Assembly (NCBI RefSeq): GCF_020215705.1
Contig: NZ_JAIWNB010000018.1
Span: 124,001 to 188,000, forward strand
Length of the DNA stretch: 64,000 nt
Direction: 5' to 3'
DNA from: Nonomuraea aurantiaca
GTDB taxonomy: Bacteria; Actinomycetota; Actinomycetes; Streptosporangiales; Streptosporangiaceae
A program made the position numbers and the translations under genes. The notes beneath the pieces are model-generated. The model had not been told where the DNA came from, did no database searches, and was given only the letters and a program-made list of their open reading frames with translations. The number at the start of each line of letters is the position of its first letter. Positions within the stretch are counted from its first letter, which is position 1. Shown piece by piece: positions 32,143 through 41,437 of the stretch.

Positions 32143-34125
32143 GTGGAAGTGGACGATCTTTTAGAGCCGGAACTCGCCCTCTGGGAGGCGTTTCCCGCGG
32201 CGCGCCCCATAGATCTTCCCGGCACCTCCGTTCGGGCCGCGATCATCGCGAAGCTGCTGCTCGGCGCCCAGGAACGCCTCCCAGGACAGACGCCCGGCCT
32301 GCATCTGTCCAGGGCCCGGATCACCGGCCGGCTGGACCTGTCGTACGCCGAGGTTCACCACCCTCTGATCTTGACTCAGTGTGTGTTCGAGGAAGCACCG
32401 GTCTTCACCGGAGCCCGTACCGGCCTGGTCGACCTCGGGGCGTCCCGGCTGCCCGGGCTCCAGGCCGCGGACGCCGTGATCGGCGGGGGCATGCGCCTGG
32501 AAGGATGCCTCATCGATGGCCCGACGCTGTTCGGTGGAGCGCACGTGTCCGGGACGATGGATCTCAGTGGCACGGTGGTCCACGCGGATCCGGCCATCCT
32601 GGCCGACGGCCTGATCGTCGACCGGGATCTGCTGTGTGCCAACGCCGTCATCGACGGTGAGATACGCGTCGCGGGCGCCAGGATCGCCGGGACGATGACC
32701 CTCGATGGCGCGCGGGTCGGGCGGTCAGGCGGCCACGGCCTCACCGCCGAGGGGATCGTCATCGACGGCGGGTTGTCGTGCCGTGGCGGCTTCCTCTCCT
32801 ACGGCGAGCTGAGTCTGCAGGATGCCCGCGTAGGACGCCGATGCGTGTTCAGCGGAGCCCGGCTGGCCAACCCCGGCGGCATCGCCCTGAACGCGGAAAG
32901 GCTCGTCGTCGAGGGTCGCCTGCTCATCGATGAGGGCTTCGCCGCCGAAGGAGAAGTACTCCTGCGCGGAGCGCACGTGGCCGGTTCGCTCTCCTTCGCT
33001 CACGCGACCCTCGCCAATCCGGGAGGACACGCGTTGAACGCGCCGTTGATGGAACTCGGCAGCGGGCTACGAGCCACACCGGGCTTCGTGGCGACCGGAC
33101 AGATCTTCCTGGACTCGACGCAGGTTCGCGGCTCGGTCAACATCGACGGCGGAAGACTGTCCAATCCAGGTGGGACGGCACTTTCCATGCGGCGGCTTGG
33201 GGTCAGCGGCAGGCTCAGCTGTAGCGAGGGCTTCAGCGCCGACGGGGAGATCGTGCTCATCAACGCCAGGGTGGAGGGCAACATGGAGTTTCACCGCGCC
33301 GCCCTCAGCAATCCCGGGGGACGGGTGCTGGCCCTGTGGGAGGTGATCACGGGCGGTGGCATCGACTGCTGCGAAGGCTTCACGGCCAAGGGAACCCTCT
33401 CGATCAGAGGTTCCCGGATCGCCGCCACACTGTGCTTCGCGGAGACCACCATCGACGGTGACCTCCACCTACGCGGCGTCGAAGCGGCTTCGCTGAAGAT
33501 CGGGCCGCAGACGGCGCTGCTCGGCGCCGTCGACCTTCGACACACCCGAGTCGGCGTGCTCGATGACGTACCCGGCCAGTGGCCCGCTCACCTGCTGATG
33601 AACGGCTTCACCTATGACAGCCTGGAAGCTCCCCTGCCTGTCCAGGAGCGCCTTGACTGGCTGGCCAAGGAGGCATACCAGCCTCAACCGTACGAACAGC
33701 TGGCAGCCGTCTACCGCGGACACGGTCACGACGAGGCCGCGCGCGACGTACTGCTGGCCAAACAGCGCCGCCGCCGGGCGGGACAACGGCTCGGAGCGCG
33801 GCTTTGGGGGTACCTGCAGGACTGGACCGTCGGGTACGGCTATCGCCCGTTCCGCGCCGCGCTCTGGCTCGCGGCCCTTCTCCTGATGGGCATGCTCGTC
33901 TTCACCGTCCACCCGCCACCGGCCCTCAAGCCGGGCGAGGCGCCTGACTTCAACGCCTTCCTCTACGCCCTGGACCTGCTTCTCCCGATCATCGGCTTCG
34001 GGCAGGAGACCGCCTTCCGCCCGCGCGGCCCGCAGCAATGGCTCGCCGCCACGATGATCACCGCGGGGTGGATCCTCGCGACGACCATCGTGGCAGGTCT
34101 CACCCGCGCACTATCTCGTCAATGA
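32143..34125 (+). CDS. Beta-solenoid repeat protein with C-terminal membrane helices
   Basis: 660 aa from GTG 32143, which has GGGAG six nt upstream. After about 60 residues, units of roughly 45-50 residues repeat: GA+V+GS+..., A(R/T)L(A/S)NPGG.AL, then an EG..RL....GF.A.GE+.L...V segment (for example LANPGGIALNAERL, LANPGGHALNAPLM, LSNPGGTALSMRRL, LSNPGGRVLALWEV). The regular small-hydrophobic spacing predicts a parallel beta-helix. From about residue 555 an Arg-rich linker leads to helices WLAALLLMGMLVFTVH, LYALDLLLPIIGFG and WLAATMITAGWILATTIVAGL. Such proteins are sometimes labelled membrane-associated oxidoreductases, but I see no cofactor motif. Lower GC than its neighbours hints at transfer. 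Confidence 0.75.
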   Translation: MEVDDLLEPELALWEAFPAARPIDLPGTSVRAAIIAKLLLGAQERLPGQTPGLHLSRARITGRLDLSYAEVHHPLILTQCVFEEAPVFTGARTGLVDLGASRLPGLQAADAVIGGGMRLEGCLIDGPTLFGGAHVSGTMDLSGTVVHADPAILADGLIVDRDLLCANAVIDGEIRVAGARIAGTMTLDGARVGRSGGHGLTAEGIVIDGGLSCRGGFLSYGELSLQDARVGRRCVFSGARLANPGGIALNAERLVVEGRLLIDEGFAAEGEVLLRGAHVAGSLSFAHATLANPGGHALNAPLMELGSGLRATPGFVATGQIFLDSTQVRGSVNIDGGRLSNPGGTALSMRRLGVSGRLSCSEGFSADGEIVLINARVEGNMEFHRAALSNPGGRVLALWEVITGGGIDCCEGFTAKGTLSIRGSRIAATLCFAETTIDGDLHLRGVEAASLKIGPQTALLGAVDLRHTRVGVLDDVPGQWPAHLLMNGFTYDSLEAPLPVQERLDWLAKEAYQPQPYEQLAAVYRGHGHDEAARDVLLAKQRRRRAGQRLGARLWGYLQDWTVGYGYRPFRAALWLAALLLMGMLVFTVHPPPALKPGEAPDFNAFLYALDLLLPIIGFGQETAFRPRGPQQWLAATMITAGWILATTIVAGLTRALSRQ

Positions 34126-34187
34126 CCTCAGTTGGCAGCGTCCACGTCGGCACCCTCAGCAGCCGCCCATCGGCGGGGTCTTTCAGG

Positions 34188-35012
34188 TCAGCGCAGCCCC
34201 GCGAACAGGTCGTCCTCCTGGTCCGGTGCCGCCGTCACGCGATTGACGACCCGGGTGAACGCCTCGGCGGAGAACGCCTGCTGCTGGGCCTCTTCGGGCA
34301 TCTGGAACAGGAAGATGTTGTCGCCCTGGCTCGCGTGCGACCGCAGTGCCTTGAGCTTGCGCTCGACGTAGGGGGCGACGTCGACGACGGCGGTCACGAG
34401 CTCGTCGGGGGTGCCGAAGTCGTCGGAGGGCTCGAAGTCGCCCAGGTCGATGCCGCTGCTGCGGACGAGCTCGAACATGCGCTTCATCGCGGAGCGGGGG
34501 ATGGCCGTGTAGTAGAGCTTGTCGGCGACGCCGGTCGCCTCGACGGCCGCGACCGTGATGCGATGGGCCTGGACGTGGTCGGGGTGGTTGTAGCCGCTGC
34601 CGCCGGTCTCGTCGTAGGTGACCACGACCTGCGGGCGATAGTGCCTTATCAGCTCGCCGAGCCGGCCGGCGGCCACGTCGACGGGCACGTTGGCGAACGC
34701 GTCGGGGTGGGCGTTGGTCTCCCAGCCGTCCATGCCGGAGTCGCGGTAGCCGAGCAGCTCCAGGTGGTCGATGCCCAGGTGCTCCACCGACTCGCGCAGC
34801 TCCGCCAGCCGTCGCTCGGCCACTTCCGTGTCGACGTGGCCGGGGTCGCCGGGCTTGACGCCGCCGGGTCCGTCGCCCTGCTCGCCGTTGGTGCAGGTGA
34901 CCAGGACCGTGCGGATGCCCTCGTCGGCATAACGAGCGAAGACGCCGCCGGTGCTCAGGCATTCGTCGTCGGGGTGGGCGTGCACGGCCATCAGGGTGAG
35001 TTGCCGATCCAT
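34188..35012 (-). CDS. PIG-L family deacetylase / mycothiol-conjugate-amidase-like
   Basis: 274 aa from ATG 35012. Zn-dependent hydrolase: LMAVHAHPDDECLSTGGVFARYADEG carries the HPDDE motif (two zinc ligands and catalytic Asp), and GGSGYNHPDHVQAHR supplies the third His. The long form with LVTCTNGEQGDGPGG and a C-terminal region containing LKALRSHASQGDN is that of MshB/Mca enzymes, which deacetylate GlcNAc-inositol or cleave mycothiol S-conjugates. I cannot separate the two; Mca is favoured by the HASQ segment. Extensions of the frame to 35807 are a shadow over the TPR gene. Confidence 0.9.
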   Translation of the reverse strand: MDRQLTLMAVHAHPDDECLSTGGVFARYADEGIRTVLVTCTNGEQGDGPGGVKPGDPGHVDTEVAERRLAELRESVEHLGIDHLELLGYRDSGMDGWETNAHPDAFANVPVDVAAGRLGELIRHYRPQVVVTYDETGGSGYNHPDHVQAHRITVAAVEATGVADKLYYTAIPRSAMKRMFELVRSSGIDLGDFEPSDDFGTPDELVTAVVDVAPYVERKLKALRSHASQGDNIFLFQMPEEAQQQAFSAEAFTRVVNRVTAAPDQEDDLFAGLR

Positions 35013-35092
35013 GGTGGAGACCCTACTGCGCGGGACCGACAGTTCCGCACGGGTGGACAGCCGTACTTCCGAGGGGCAGGTCCGGTGGGTCG

Positions 35093-36520
35093 TCAGCTGG
35101 TCGGCTCGGGATGGGACGTACTGACGGATCGGGTGCGGCGGGTCAGCTCGTCGGCTCGGAGGCGGGCCGTCGCGGCCGCCGCGCGGTCGCCGAGCGCCTC
35201 GGCGAGGGCGCCCTGCTTGAGCCAGTTGAACGGGCTGCACGGCCGCACGCTGATCCGCTCGCTGACCAGCACTCGCGCCAGATCCCTGCGGCCGCCACGC
35301 AGCGCCGCCTCCAGGAGCGTCTTCTGTACGGCGTCCCGCTGCGCGTGGCTGCCGCCGAACTCGTTGACCCGATGCCTGATCGGATAGAGCAGGTCCACGA
35401 CCACGTCGTAGTCGCCCCGGCCGAAGGCGACCAGCGCCCGGCAGACCGGCAGGCCGACGCGGGCGGTCATGGCGTGGTTGGTGATGTTCGGGTGGGGTTC
35501 GGAGAGGTAGGTCTCCCGGCTCGCGATGAGCCGCTCGGCCTCCGCGACGCGGCCCGCGCCCACGTACGACATGACGGCGTGCATGTCGTTGAAGGCGTAG
35601 AACGGCTCGGCCACCTTGGCGGGCCACGCGTCGGCCAGCGCCCGCCAGCGTTCGGGCTGGTCGGAGCCCTCCAGGAGCAGCCGCCACAGCAGCGCGGCGG
35701 CGTCGAGCAGCTCCATCGAGCCCTGGCCGCCCGCCAGCGCCGCGTCGTAGATGGCCAGGGCGCGGCCGGTGTCGCCGGCCTCCAGCGCGTAGAGGGCGTA
35801 GTGCCACCAGGTGTGCACGTTGAAGAACGTACCGGTCGACCAGTCGCCGAGCCGGGCGTCGAGGTAGCGGATGCCGTCGCCGAACCGGCCCTGCATCTCG
35901 TAGGTGTGCACGACCGCGTGGATGCCCCAGACGTCGCGCGCGTTCAGCTCGACCGCCCGCAGCCCCACGTCCTCCGAGCGGTCGTAGTGCCCGGCCTCCT
36001 CCAGCCCGAACGCGTACATCCCGAGCACGTGACCGTAGTGCCGGTCCTCCTCGTGCCAGGCGTTGAGCGCGCCGCCGATCCTGTCGCGCAGCGAACGGGC
36101 GTCGCCGGTGAAGAAGTCGACCTGATGCCCCGCCGCCAGCGCCAGGGCGTCGCGCGGGTACTGCTCGGTGATCGCGCCGAGGAGCCTGCCGCAGGTCAGG
36201 AAGTCGCCGTCGAGCAGCGCCTGGACGGCATCGACGTGCGCGCGTTCGCGGGGCAGCAGCGCGGCGGCGCCGCTACGACCGCGCCAGGCGGCGAACCGCT
36301 GCCTGGCGGTGCGCGCGTCCTCCACCTCCGTGGTCAGGAGCCCGAGGTAGGCGGCCAGGACCTGGCCCATCGGAAAGTCGGGCTCCTCGGCCAGGGCGGC
36401 GGCGGCCTCGACGTCGACCTCCACGCGGAAGTGCAGCAGCTCGTCGATCGCCCGGTCGTAGTGCCGGGCGGCGGCACCGCCCGCGCCGCTCATCGCCAGC
36501 CCGTACTGGTCGTCGGTCAC
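35093..36520 (-). CDS. TTC38-like tetratricopeptide protein
   Basis: 475 aa, entirely helical. N-terminus AAARHYDRAIDELLHFRVEVDVEAAAALAEEPDFPMGQVLAAYLGLL, followed by HVDAVQALLDGDFLTCGRLLGAITEQYPRDALALAAGHQVDFFTGDARSLRDRI and GMYAFGLEEAGHYDRSEDVGLRAVELNARDVWGIHAVVHTYEMQGR, repeated about every 34 residues. The HAVVHTYEMQGR and FNVHTWWHYALY blocks match the tetratricopeptide-38 family found from bacteria to animals. The biochemical role is not known. It is upstream of the deacetylase in the same direction with an 80-bp gap, so co-transcription is possible. Confidence 0.88.
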   Translation of the reverse strand: MTDDQYGLAMSGAGGAAARHYDRAIDELLHFRVEVDVEAAAALAEEPDFPMGQVLAAYLGLLTTEVEDARTARQRFAAWRGRSGAAALLPRERAHVDAVQALLDGDFLTCGRLLGAITEQYPRDALALAAGHQVDFFTGDARSLRDRIGGALNAWHEEDRHYGHVLGMYAFGLEEAGHYDRSEDVGLRAVELNARDVWGIHAVVHTYEMQGRFGDGIRYLDARLGDWSTGTFFNVHTWWHYALYALEAGDTGRALAIYDAALAGGQGSMELLDAAALLWRLLLEGSDQPERWRALADAWPAKVAEPFYAFNDMHAVMSYVGAGRVAEAERLIASRETYLSEPHPNITNHAMTARVGLPVCRALVAFGRGDYDVVVDLLYPIRHRVNEFGGSHAQRDAVQKTLLEAALRGGRRDLARVLVSERISVRPCSPFNWLKQGALAEALGDRAAAATARLRADELTRRTRSVSTSHPEPTS

Positions 36521-36938
36521 CCGGCCACTATAAAAGGCAGCCGGTCGACGGAAGCCGCGGTGGCGCGTGGCGCCGCCCTGTGTCGGGGGTCGGTCGGCAG
36601 GGGACGAGGCGACCCGTGGTGTGGCCCGGCGCCAGCGGTCTCATTGGTGCCGATCCGGTGCCGTGCTCGGCGCGGGCCGGGGCCGTCGGCGGCCGCTCCG
36701 GCTCCGGGCGTGTAAGCCGTTTCGGCGGGGGAAGCGCCTGGTCGAGGAAGCTCCATTACTAATGGCCGGGGACCCTCGTCATCAGGGTGGTTAGAAAAGG
36801 TTTTTCGGACGGTCCATTAAATCGGCGGCGGGTCGGGATTCAAGATTGTAACGAGGGGCTGGAGCGATATGTCGGGCAATGGCAGGGGCGTTAGGGTGCA
36901 ATCCCTGTCTATTTCGTGATGAGGCGGAGGAGGGGCCG
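36521..36938. other. 418-bp gap before the TerB operon
   Basis: Divergent intergenic region between the TPR gene and the TerB gene. The left half is ordinary GC-rich sequence. From about 36750 it becomes AT-richer (CATTACTAATGG, GAAAAGGTTTTTCGG, CATTAAATCGG, GATTGTAACGAGG), the only such stretch nearby and the probable promoter zone of the TerB operon. I see no gene, RNA fold or clear repeat. Confidence 0.6.
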
Positions 36939-39185
36939 GTGGTGTACCGCGCGCGTGGCCGCCATGCGTCATCCGGCCAGGCCAAGACCGCCTCACCCGC
37001 GTCCCCGGAGGGGCCGTGGCTGCCCGCCGGCAGCGGTATCCATCTCGCCGGCCTGAACATCATCGGCGGCCTGCTCTACGTCGGCTCCGAACTGCCGTCC
37101 GCGTCCGGTATGTCGGTGGAGCCGTCGCTGATCGACCCTGAACTGCCGGTGGACATGACGCAGCCGGACTGGGACGGTCAGGGGCTCGACCGCTGGCCCA
37201 GCTACGCCGCCCTCCCGCCGGCGTCGCGGGCCGCCTATCTGAGCTGGCTCGCCGACGGGCGATGCTATTCGCGGACGCCCCTCGGCTACGTTTTCCTCTA
37301 TTTCTACGGCCTCGAACGTCGCGTGTTACACGACCTGCACGTGGACCGCTCCACGGCCCAGGAGGAGCTGCCGGTCATCCTCGAGGAGGTGCGCCGCCTT
37401 CTCGGCGTCTATTCCAGGCACGACGCCTTCCAGCGGCACGCGGCCCCGTTCGCGGAGCTGCTGGCCACCCTGTGCGCGCCCGAGGTGACCGGCGCGCCGT
37501 TCGCGTTGCGGGCCCGGCTGGGGGAGCTGGCCGCGCGGGGCGAACCGGTGCCCGCCGAATGGGCGCTGGCCTGGCTGCGCGGCCACCCGGCCTACCGGCC
37601 GGGCGCTCCGGCGACGCGGTGCGCGGCGGAGTTCGGGGCGCTGTTCCAGCGGCGGTACACGGCACGCCACGGCGAAGGGCTCGTCGTCCGGCCCGGATCC
37701 AAAGAGCTGGCCTTCGAGTATCGGCCCGCGAGCTCCGGGTTCGCCGGGGCCCCGCCGGTGCTGCCGGGCGTACCCGATGTGCTGACGCTCGCCGCGCCCA
37801 CCCGGCAGCTGTTCGCGCTGGCCGAGGAGTGCTGCTCCGAGCTGGAGGCGTACAGCCGCTTCCTGGGGCGGCTGCCCGGCGCGAGGCAGAGCGTACGGGC
37901 CCAGGCGCTGCTGCCCGCCGAGCTGCTCGACCTGGGCTCCGGCGGTGCCGGGCGGGCGGTGCGGTGGGCACTGGGCAGGCTCGCGGGGCAGGAGACCGCG
38001 CTCGTGCCCGCGGAGGAGTTCGTCGCCCTGCTGTCCACGCCCACTCCCGCCAGGAAGGACGTCATCGCGCTCGCCCAGATCCTCGGGCGGGCCCGGGTAG
38101 GGATCGAGCCGGATCCACGTCTGGGAGGGCCGGTGCCCGGCGCGGGTCTGGGGGGTCCGGTACCGGGGACGGGGGTGATGGCCTTGTTCGCGGCGCCGGA
38201 CGGGCCGACGGCGGCGGCGTCCGAGGCGTACCGGGCGGCCACCGTACTGCTGCATCTGGCCGCCGTCGCGAGCGCGCCGGGCGAGGACGCGCTGGAGCCG
38301 CCGGATCCCGCGGCGGACCAGGCTCGTCAGGTCGCCTACCGTCGGCTGAGCGAGCATCTCGAGCGGGCGCTGAGTCTCACGCCCGGTGAGCGGGCCCGGT
38401 TGCGCGCGCATCTGGAGTGGCTGCTCGCGGCGGAGGTGCCGCTGGCCCGCCTGGCCGCTCGCGTCCAGGAGATCGACCGGGCCGAGCGCGGCCACGTGGC
38501 GGAGTTTCTGAGGGACGTGGCCGGCGCCAACGGGCACCTCACGCCGGACGAGGCCGAGCTGCTCACCCGGATCCACTGGCTGCTGGGGCTGGACCGGGAT
38601 CCCGAGCCCGCCGGGCGTACCGGGAGCTCCCCGTACACCGCCGTGCGGCATGCGCCGATCCAGCTGGCCTACTTCCCGCACGCGCCCGCCCAGCCGGTGC
38701 CTCCGCCACGCGCCGGCATGCCCTACACCTCCGGCGACATGCCCTACCCGTCCGGGTTCCACATGCCCGTGCGGCAGGTCGTTCCCGGAGCGCCCGTGTT
38801 CGGCGTGCCCGTCCTCAGCGCCCCGGCGGTGTCCAACGGACGCGCCGTCGCCAGGCTGGTCGAGACGGCCAGGGTGGGGACGCTGCTCGATTCGCTGCTC
38901 GCCGGCGGTGAGCGGCTCCCCCCGGCCGCCCCGCCTCCTCCGGTCCCCCCGGTCGCGGGGCTGGACAGCCGCCACTCCGGCCTGGTCCGCGCCCTGGCCG
39001 CCGTCGATCAGCCGCAGCTCACCAGGGGCCAGTTCGAGATGCTCGCGGACGCCTGGAACCTGCTGCCGGAGGGCGCGATCGACCGCGTCAACGAGGCCGC
39101 CTACGAGAGCGCGGGCGATCCGCTGCTCGACGGCGACGACCCGATCCTGGTCGACCGGCTACTGCTGGGGGAGATGCTGAAGTGA
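36939..39185 (+). CDS. TerB_N/TerB_C domain protein
   Basis: 748 aa from GTG 36939, which follows GGAGGAGG; an ATG at 36879 lacks such a site. TerB_N covers about residues 20-220: AGSGIHLAGLNIIGGLLYVGSEL, LIDPELPVDM, and LDRWPSYAALPPASRAAYLSWLADGR with YVFLYFYGLERRVL. A middle region holds a TerB-like helical segment (LTPDEAELLTRIHWLLGLDR). After a Pro-rich linker the end reads LTRGQFEMLADAWNLLPEGAIDRVNEAAYE...LVDRLLLGEML, the TerB_C type. TerB-family modules occur in phage-defence and membrane-stress loci. Its stop overlaps the next start (GTGA), so it works with the ATPase. Exact function unknown. Confidence 0.82.
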   Translation: MVYRARGRHASSGQAKTASPASPEGPWLPAGSGIHLAGLNIIGGLLYVGSELPSASGMSVEPSLIDPELPVDMTQPDWDGQGLDRWPSYAALPPASRAAYLSWLADGRCYSRTPLGYVFLYFYGLERRVLHDLHVDRSTAQEELPVILEEVRRLLGVYSRHDAFQRHAAPFAELLATLCAPEVTGAPFALRARLGELAARGEPVPAEWALAWLRGHPAYRPGAPATRCAAEFGALFQRRYTARHGEGLVVRPGSKELAFEYRPASSGFAGAPPVLPGVPDVLTLAAPTRQLFALAEECCSELEAYSRFLGRLPGARQSVRAQALLPAELLDLGSGGAGRAVRWALGRLAGQETALVPAEEFVALLSTPTPARKDVIALAQILGRARVGIEPDPRLGGPVPGAGLGGPVPGTGVMALFAAPDGPTAAASEAYRAATVLLHLAAVASAPGEDALEPPDPAADQARQVAYRRLSEHLERALSLTPGERARLRAHLEWLLAAEVPLARLAARVQEIDRAERGHVAEFLRDVAGANGHLTPDEAELLTRIHWLLGLDRDPEPAGRTGSSPYTAVRHAPIQLAYFPHAPAQPVPPPRAGMPYTSGDMPYPSGFHMPVRQVVPGAPVFGVPVLSAPAVSNGRAVARLVETARVGTLLDSLLAGGERLPPAAPPPPVPPVAGLDSRHSGLVRALAAVDQPQLTRGQFEMLADAWNLLPEGAIDRVNEAAYESAGDPLLDGDDPILVDRLLLGEMLK

Positions 39186-40441
39186 CCGTTCGCGCCCGCG
39201 AACGCGACGCCGTCCTCAAGGCGCTGCGGGCAGGGGTGGTCCCGCTGATCGGGCAGCGCCACATCCAGGCCGGCCGCACCGCCGAGCTGGCCGCCCTGAC
39301 CGGTGACATCGAACGGGTCGTGGTGGGCGGCTCGGCCGTGCGGCTCGTCATCGGCGAGCACGGGGCGGGCAAGACGTTCCTGCTGCACCTGGCGCGCTCG
39401 GTGGCGCTGGACAAGCGGCTGGTCACCCTGCACGCCGACATCACCGCCGACCATCGGCTGCACTCGGAGGAGGGCCAGGCCCGCGCCCTCTACACCGAGC
39501 TGGCCCGCAGCATGGCCACCCGCGCCAGGCCCACCGGCGGCGCGCTCGCCGCCGTCGTCGAACGCTTCCTGTCCACCGCGCTCGACGAGGCCCGGCAGGC
39601 GGGCACCGACCCCGCCGAGACGATCAGGGAACGTCTGGCCCATCTGGAGGCGCGGCCGGGCGGCCACGACTTCGCCGCGGTCGTCGGGGCGTACTGGCGC
39701 GGCCACGACACGGGCGACGAGCACCTCAAGTCGGCCGCGCTGCGCTGGCTGCGCGCGGAGTACCCGACCGCGGCGGAGGCCAGGTCGGCGCTCGGCGTGC
39801 GGTCGATCATCGACGACTCGACCGTGCTCGATCATCTCGCGCTGATGAGCCGGTTCGTCCGGTTGGCCGGGTACGGCGGGGTGCTCGTGTTCCTGGACGA
39901 GCTGGTCAACCTGTTCAGGCTCGCCTCTCCCCAGGCTCGCGACGCCAACTACGAGCAGATCCTGAGCATCATCATCGGGGGAGTGCCGCATCTGGGGTTC
40001 GTGTTCGGGGGCACTCCCGAGTTCCTCATGGACGGGCACAGCGGGCTTTTCAGCCACGTGCCGCTGCGCCGGCGGCTGGGCGCGCGCGCCTTCACCGAGC
40101 CCGGGCTGATGGATCACGCCGGGCCGGTGGACAACGGTGGGCCGGTGCTCCGGCTGGCGGCGCTGACGGCCGAGGAGCTGTACGTGGCGCTGGCCAAGAT
40201 CCGGTTCGTCTACGCCTCCGGCGAGGACGGGCGGTACCTCGTGGACGACGACGCGCTGGTGGCCTTCATGCACCACTGCTTCGGGCGGGTGGGGGAGTGG
40301 TACTTCCGGATGCCCCGGGCGACGTTCAAGGCGTTCTGCGATCTGCTGGCCGTACTGGAGCAGGATTCCGGCGCGAGCTGGCGGCGGCTCCTGCCGGGGG
40401 TGGACCTGTCGGCGGAGGAGGAGGACGACCGCCCGGTGTGA
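39182..40441 (+). CDS. DUF2791 / BrxD-like P-loop ATPase
   Basis: 419 aa. AAA-type ATPase: N-terminal AVLKALRAGVVPLIGQRHIQAGRTAELAAL (specific to this family), Walker A LVIGEHGAGKTFLLHLARSVAL, Walker B GGVLVFLDELVNLFRLA, and a sensor-like LGFVFGGTPEFLMDG. The length and motifs match the DUF2791 family that includes BrxD of type 2 BREX defence. In other genomes this family is often coupled to TerB_N proteins and an SF2 helicase. Here the TerB partner is present by GTGA overlap, but no helicase, methylase or other BREX gene occurs in the window. Confidence 0.85.
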   Translation: MTVRARERDAVLKALRAGVVPLIGQRHIQAGRTAELAALTGDIERVVVGGSAVRLVIGEHGAGKTFLLHLARSVALDKRLVTLHADITADHRLHSEEGQARALYTELARSMATRARPTGGALAAVVERFLSTALDEARQAGTDPAETIRERLAHLEARPGGHDFAAVVGAYWRGHDTGDEHLKSAALRWLRAEYPTAAEARSALGVRSIIDDSTVLDHLALMSRFVRLAGYGGVLVFLDELVNLFRLASPQARDANYEQILSIIIGGVPHLGFVFGGTPEFLMDGHSGLFSHVPLRRRLGARAFTEPGLMDHAGPVDNGGPVLRLAALTAEELYVALAKIRFVYASGEDGRYLVDDDALVAFMHHCFGRVGEWYFRMPRATFKAFCDLLAVLEQDSGASWRRLLPGVDLSAEEEDDRPV

Positions 40442-40502
40442 CGACCGCCCGCTGTTCTCATCGGTCGGTTCTGTCAGGGGGATCGGGCAGACTCGTGGTC
40501 CA

Positions 40503-41389
40503 TGACGAGGGATGTCCCTGACGTGAGGGATGACGACGGGGTGGCGCACGACGGCGACGCGGGTGTGCCGGGGTCGCTGGCCGTGGTGCTCGGCGACGTG
40601 GCGGCCGAGCGGGCGGCGCAGGACGCCAAGTGGGGCATGCAGGCCGTACCCGACGGCACCGGGGCCGAGGGCGCGGTGGCCGAGGCCGACCGGGCGCGCC
40701 AGGAGACGGAGGAGGCGGCCCGGCGCGGGGAGCTGACCTGGCGGCACATCCTGCGCGAGGAGGTTCTGGAGGCGTTCGCCGAATCGGACCCCGAGGCACT
40801 GCGCGCCGAGCTGATCCAGGTGGCCGCGGTCGCCGTCAAATGGGCCCAGGCACTCGACCGCCGCCCCGAGGACACCGCGAAGCCACACGAGACGGTGCCG
40901 GAGGCCGTCGGGGAGACGGATGCGAAAACGGCGGAGGCCGTCGGGGAGGCGCGTCCCGAGCGGTTTCGGGCCATCGTCGACGTGCACGTGATGCTCGTCC
41001 GTGACGGCACGGTGCTGCTCGGCAAACGGGCCGGCACCGGCTATGGCGACGGCCAATGGCATCTGCCCTCGGGGCACCTGGAGCCCGGCGAGTCGGTGGT
41101 CGGCGCGGCCGTCAGGGAGGCCCGCGAGGAGGTCGGTGTCACCATCCGGCCGGAGGACCTGGAGTTCGTCCACGTGATGCACCGCGCCCCCGACCGCGTC
41201 GGCCTGTTCTTCGTCGTCAGGAAGTGGGCCGGCGAGCCCTACAACGCCGAGCCGCACAAGTGCGCCGCGCTCGCCTGGCGGCCGCTCGGCCGGCTGCCCG
41301 ACGACACGATCGGCTACCCGGCCGCGGCCATCGCCAGGGTGCTGGAGGAGGAGCCGTTCGCGCTGTACGGATGGCCGGCAGAGCGTTGA
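40503..41389 (+). CDS. MazG-like / NUDIX fusion hydrolase
   Basis: 295 aa. Residues about 20-125 resemble small MazG-type NTP pyrophosphatases: AAERAAQDAKWGMQAV, then LTWRHILREEVLEAFAESDPEALRAELIQVAAVAVKWAQALDRR, with acidic pairs that would bind Mg-NTP. A spacer of repeated EAVGE units follows, and residues 155-295 form a NUDIX domain with the box GHLEPGESVVGAAVREAREEVGV. The C-terminal part resembles MTH1/ADP-ribose-type NUDIX enzymes. Two nucleotide-sanitising activities in one chain would hydrolyse modified or alarm nucleotides. It lies 61 bp after the ATPase in the same direction; membership in that operon is inferred. Confidence 0.85.
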
Positions 41390-41437
41390 TATGACGGCAG
41401 AGTGTTGACATCACCATGACGCCCCACCAGGGAAGTG

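Noticed and set aside
34188..35807. 539-codon form of the PIG-L deacetylase
   Set aside because: The first 265 codons are antisense to the TPR gene; the family start MDRQLTLMAVHAHPDDE lies at 35012.
36521..36938. tRNA or small RNA in the 418-bp gap
   Set aside because: No cloverleaf arms, CCA end or stable multi-stem fold could be found by eye.
39101..41257. 718-codon antisense frame over the ATPase and NUDIX genes
   Set aside because: No recognisable domain and His/Arg-rich; an artefact of codon bias.
36939..41389. Calling the TerB/ATPase region a BREX system
   Set aside because: Only a BrxD-like ATPase is present; no PglX, PglZ, BrxC or helicase in the window.
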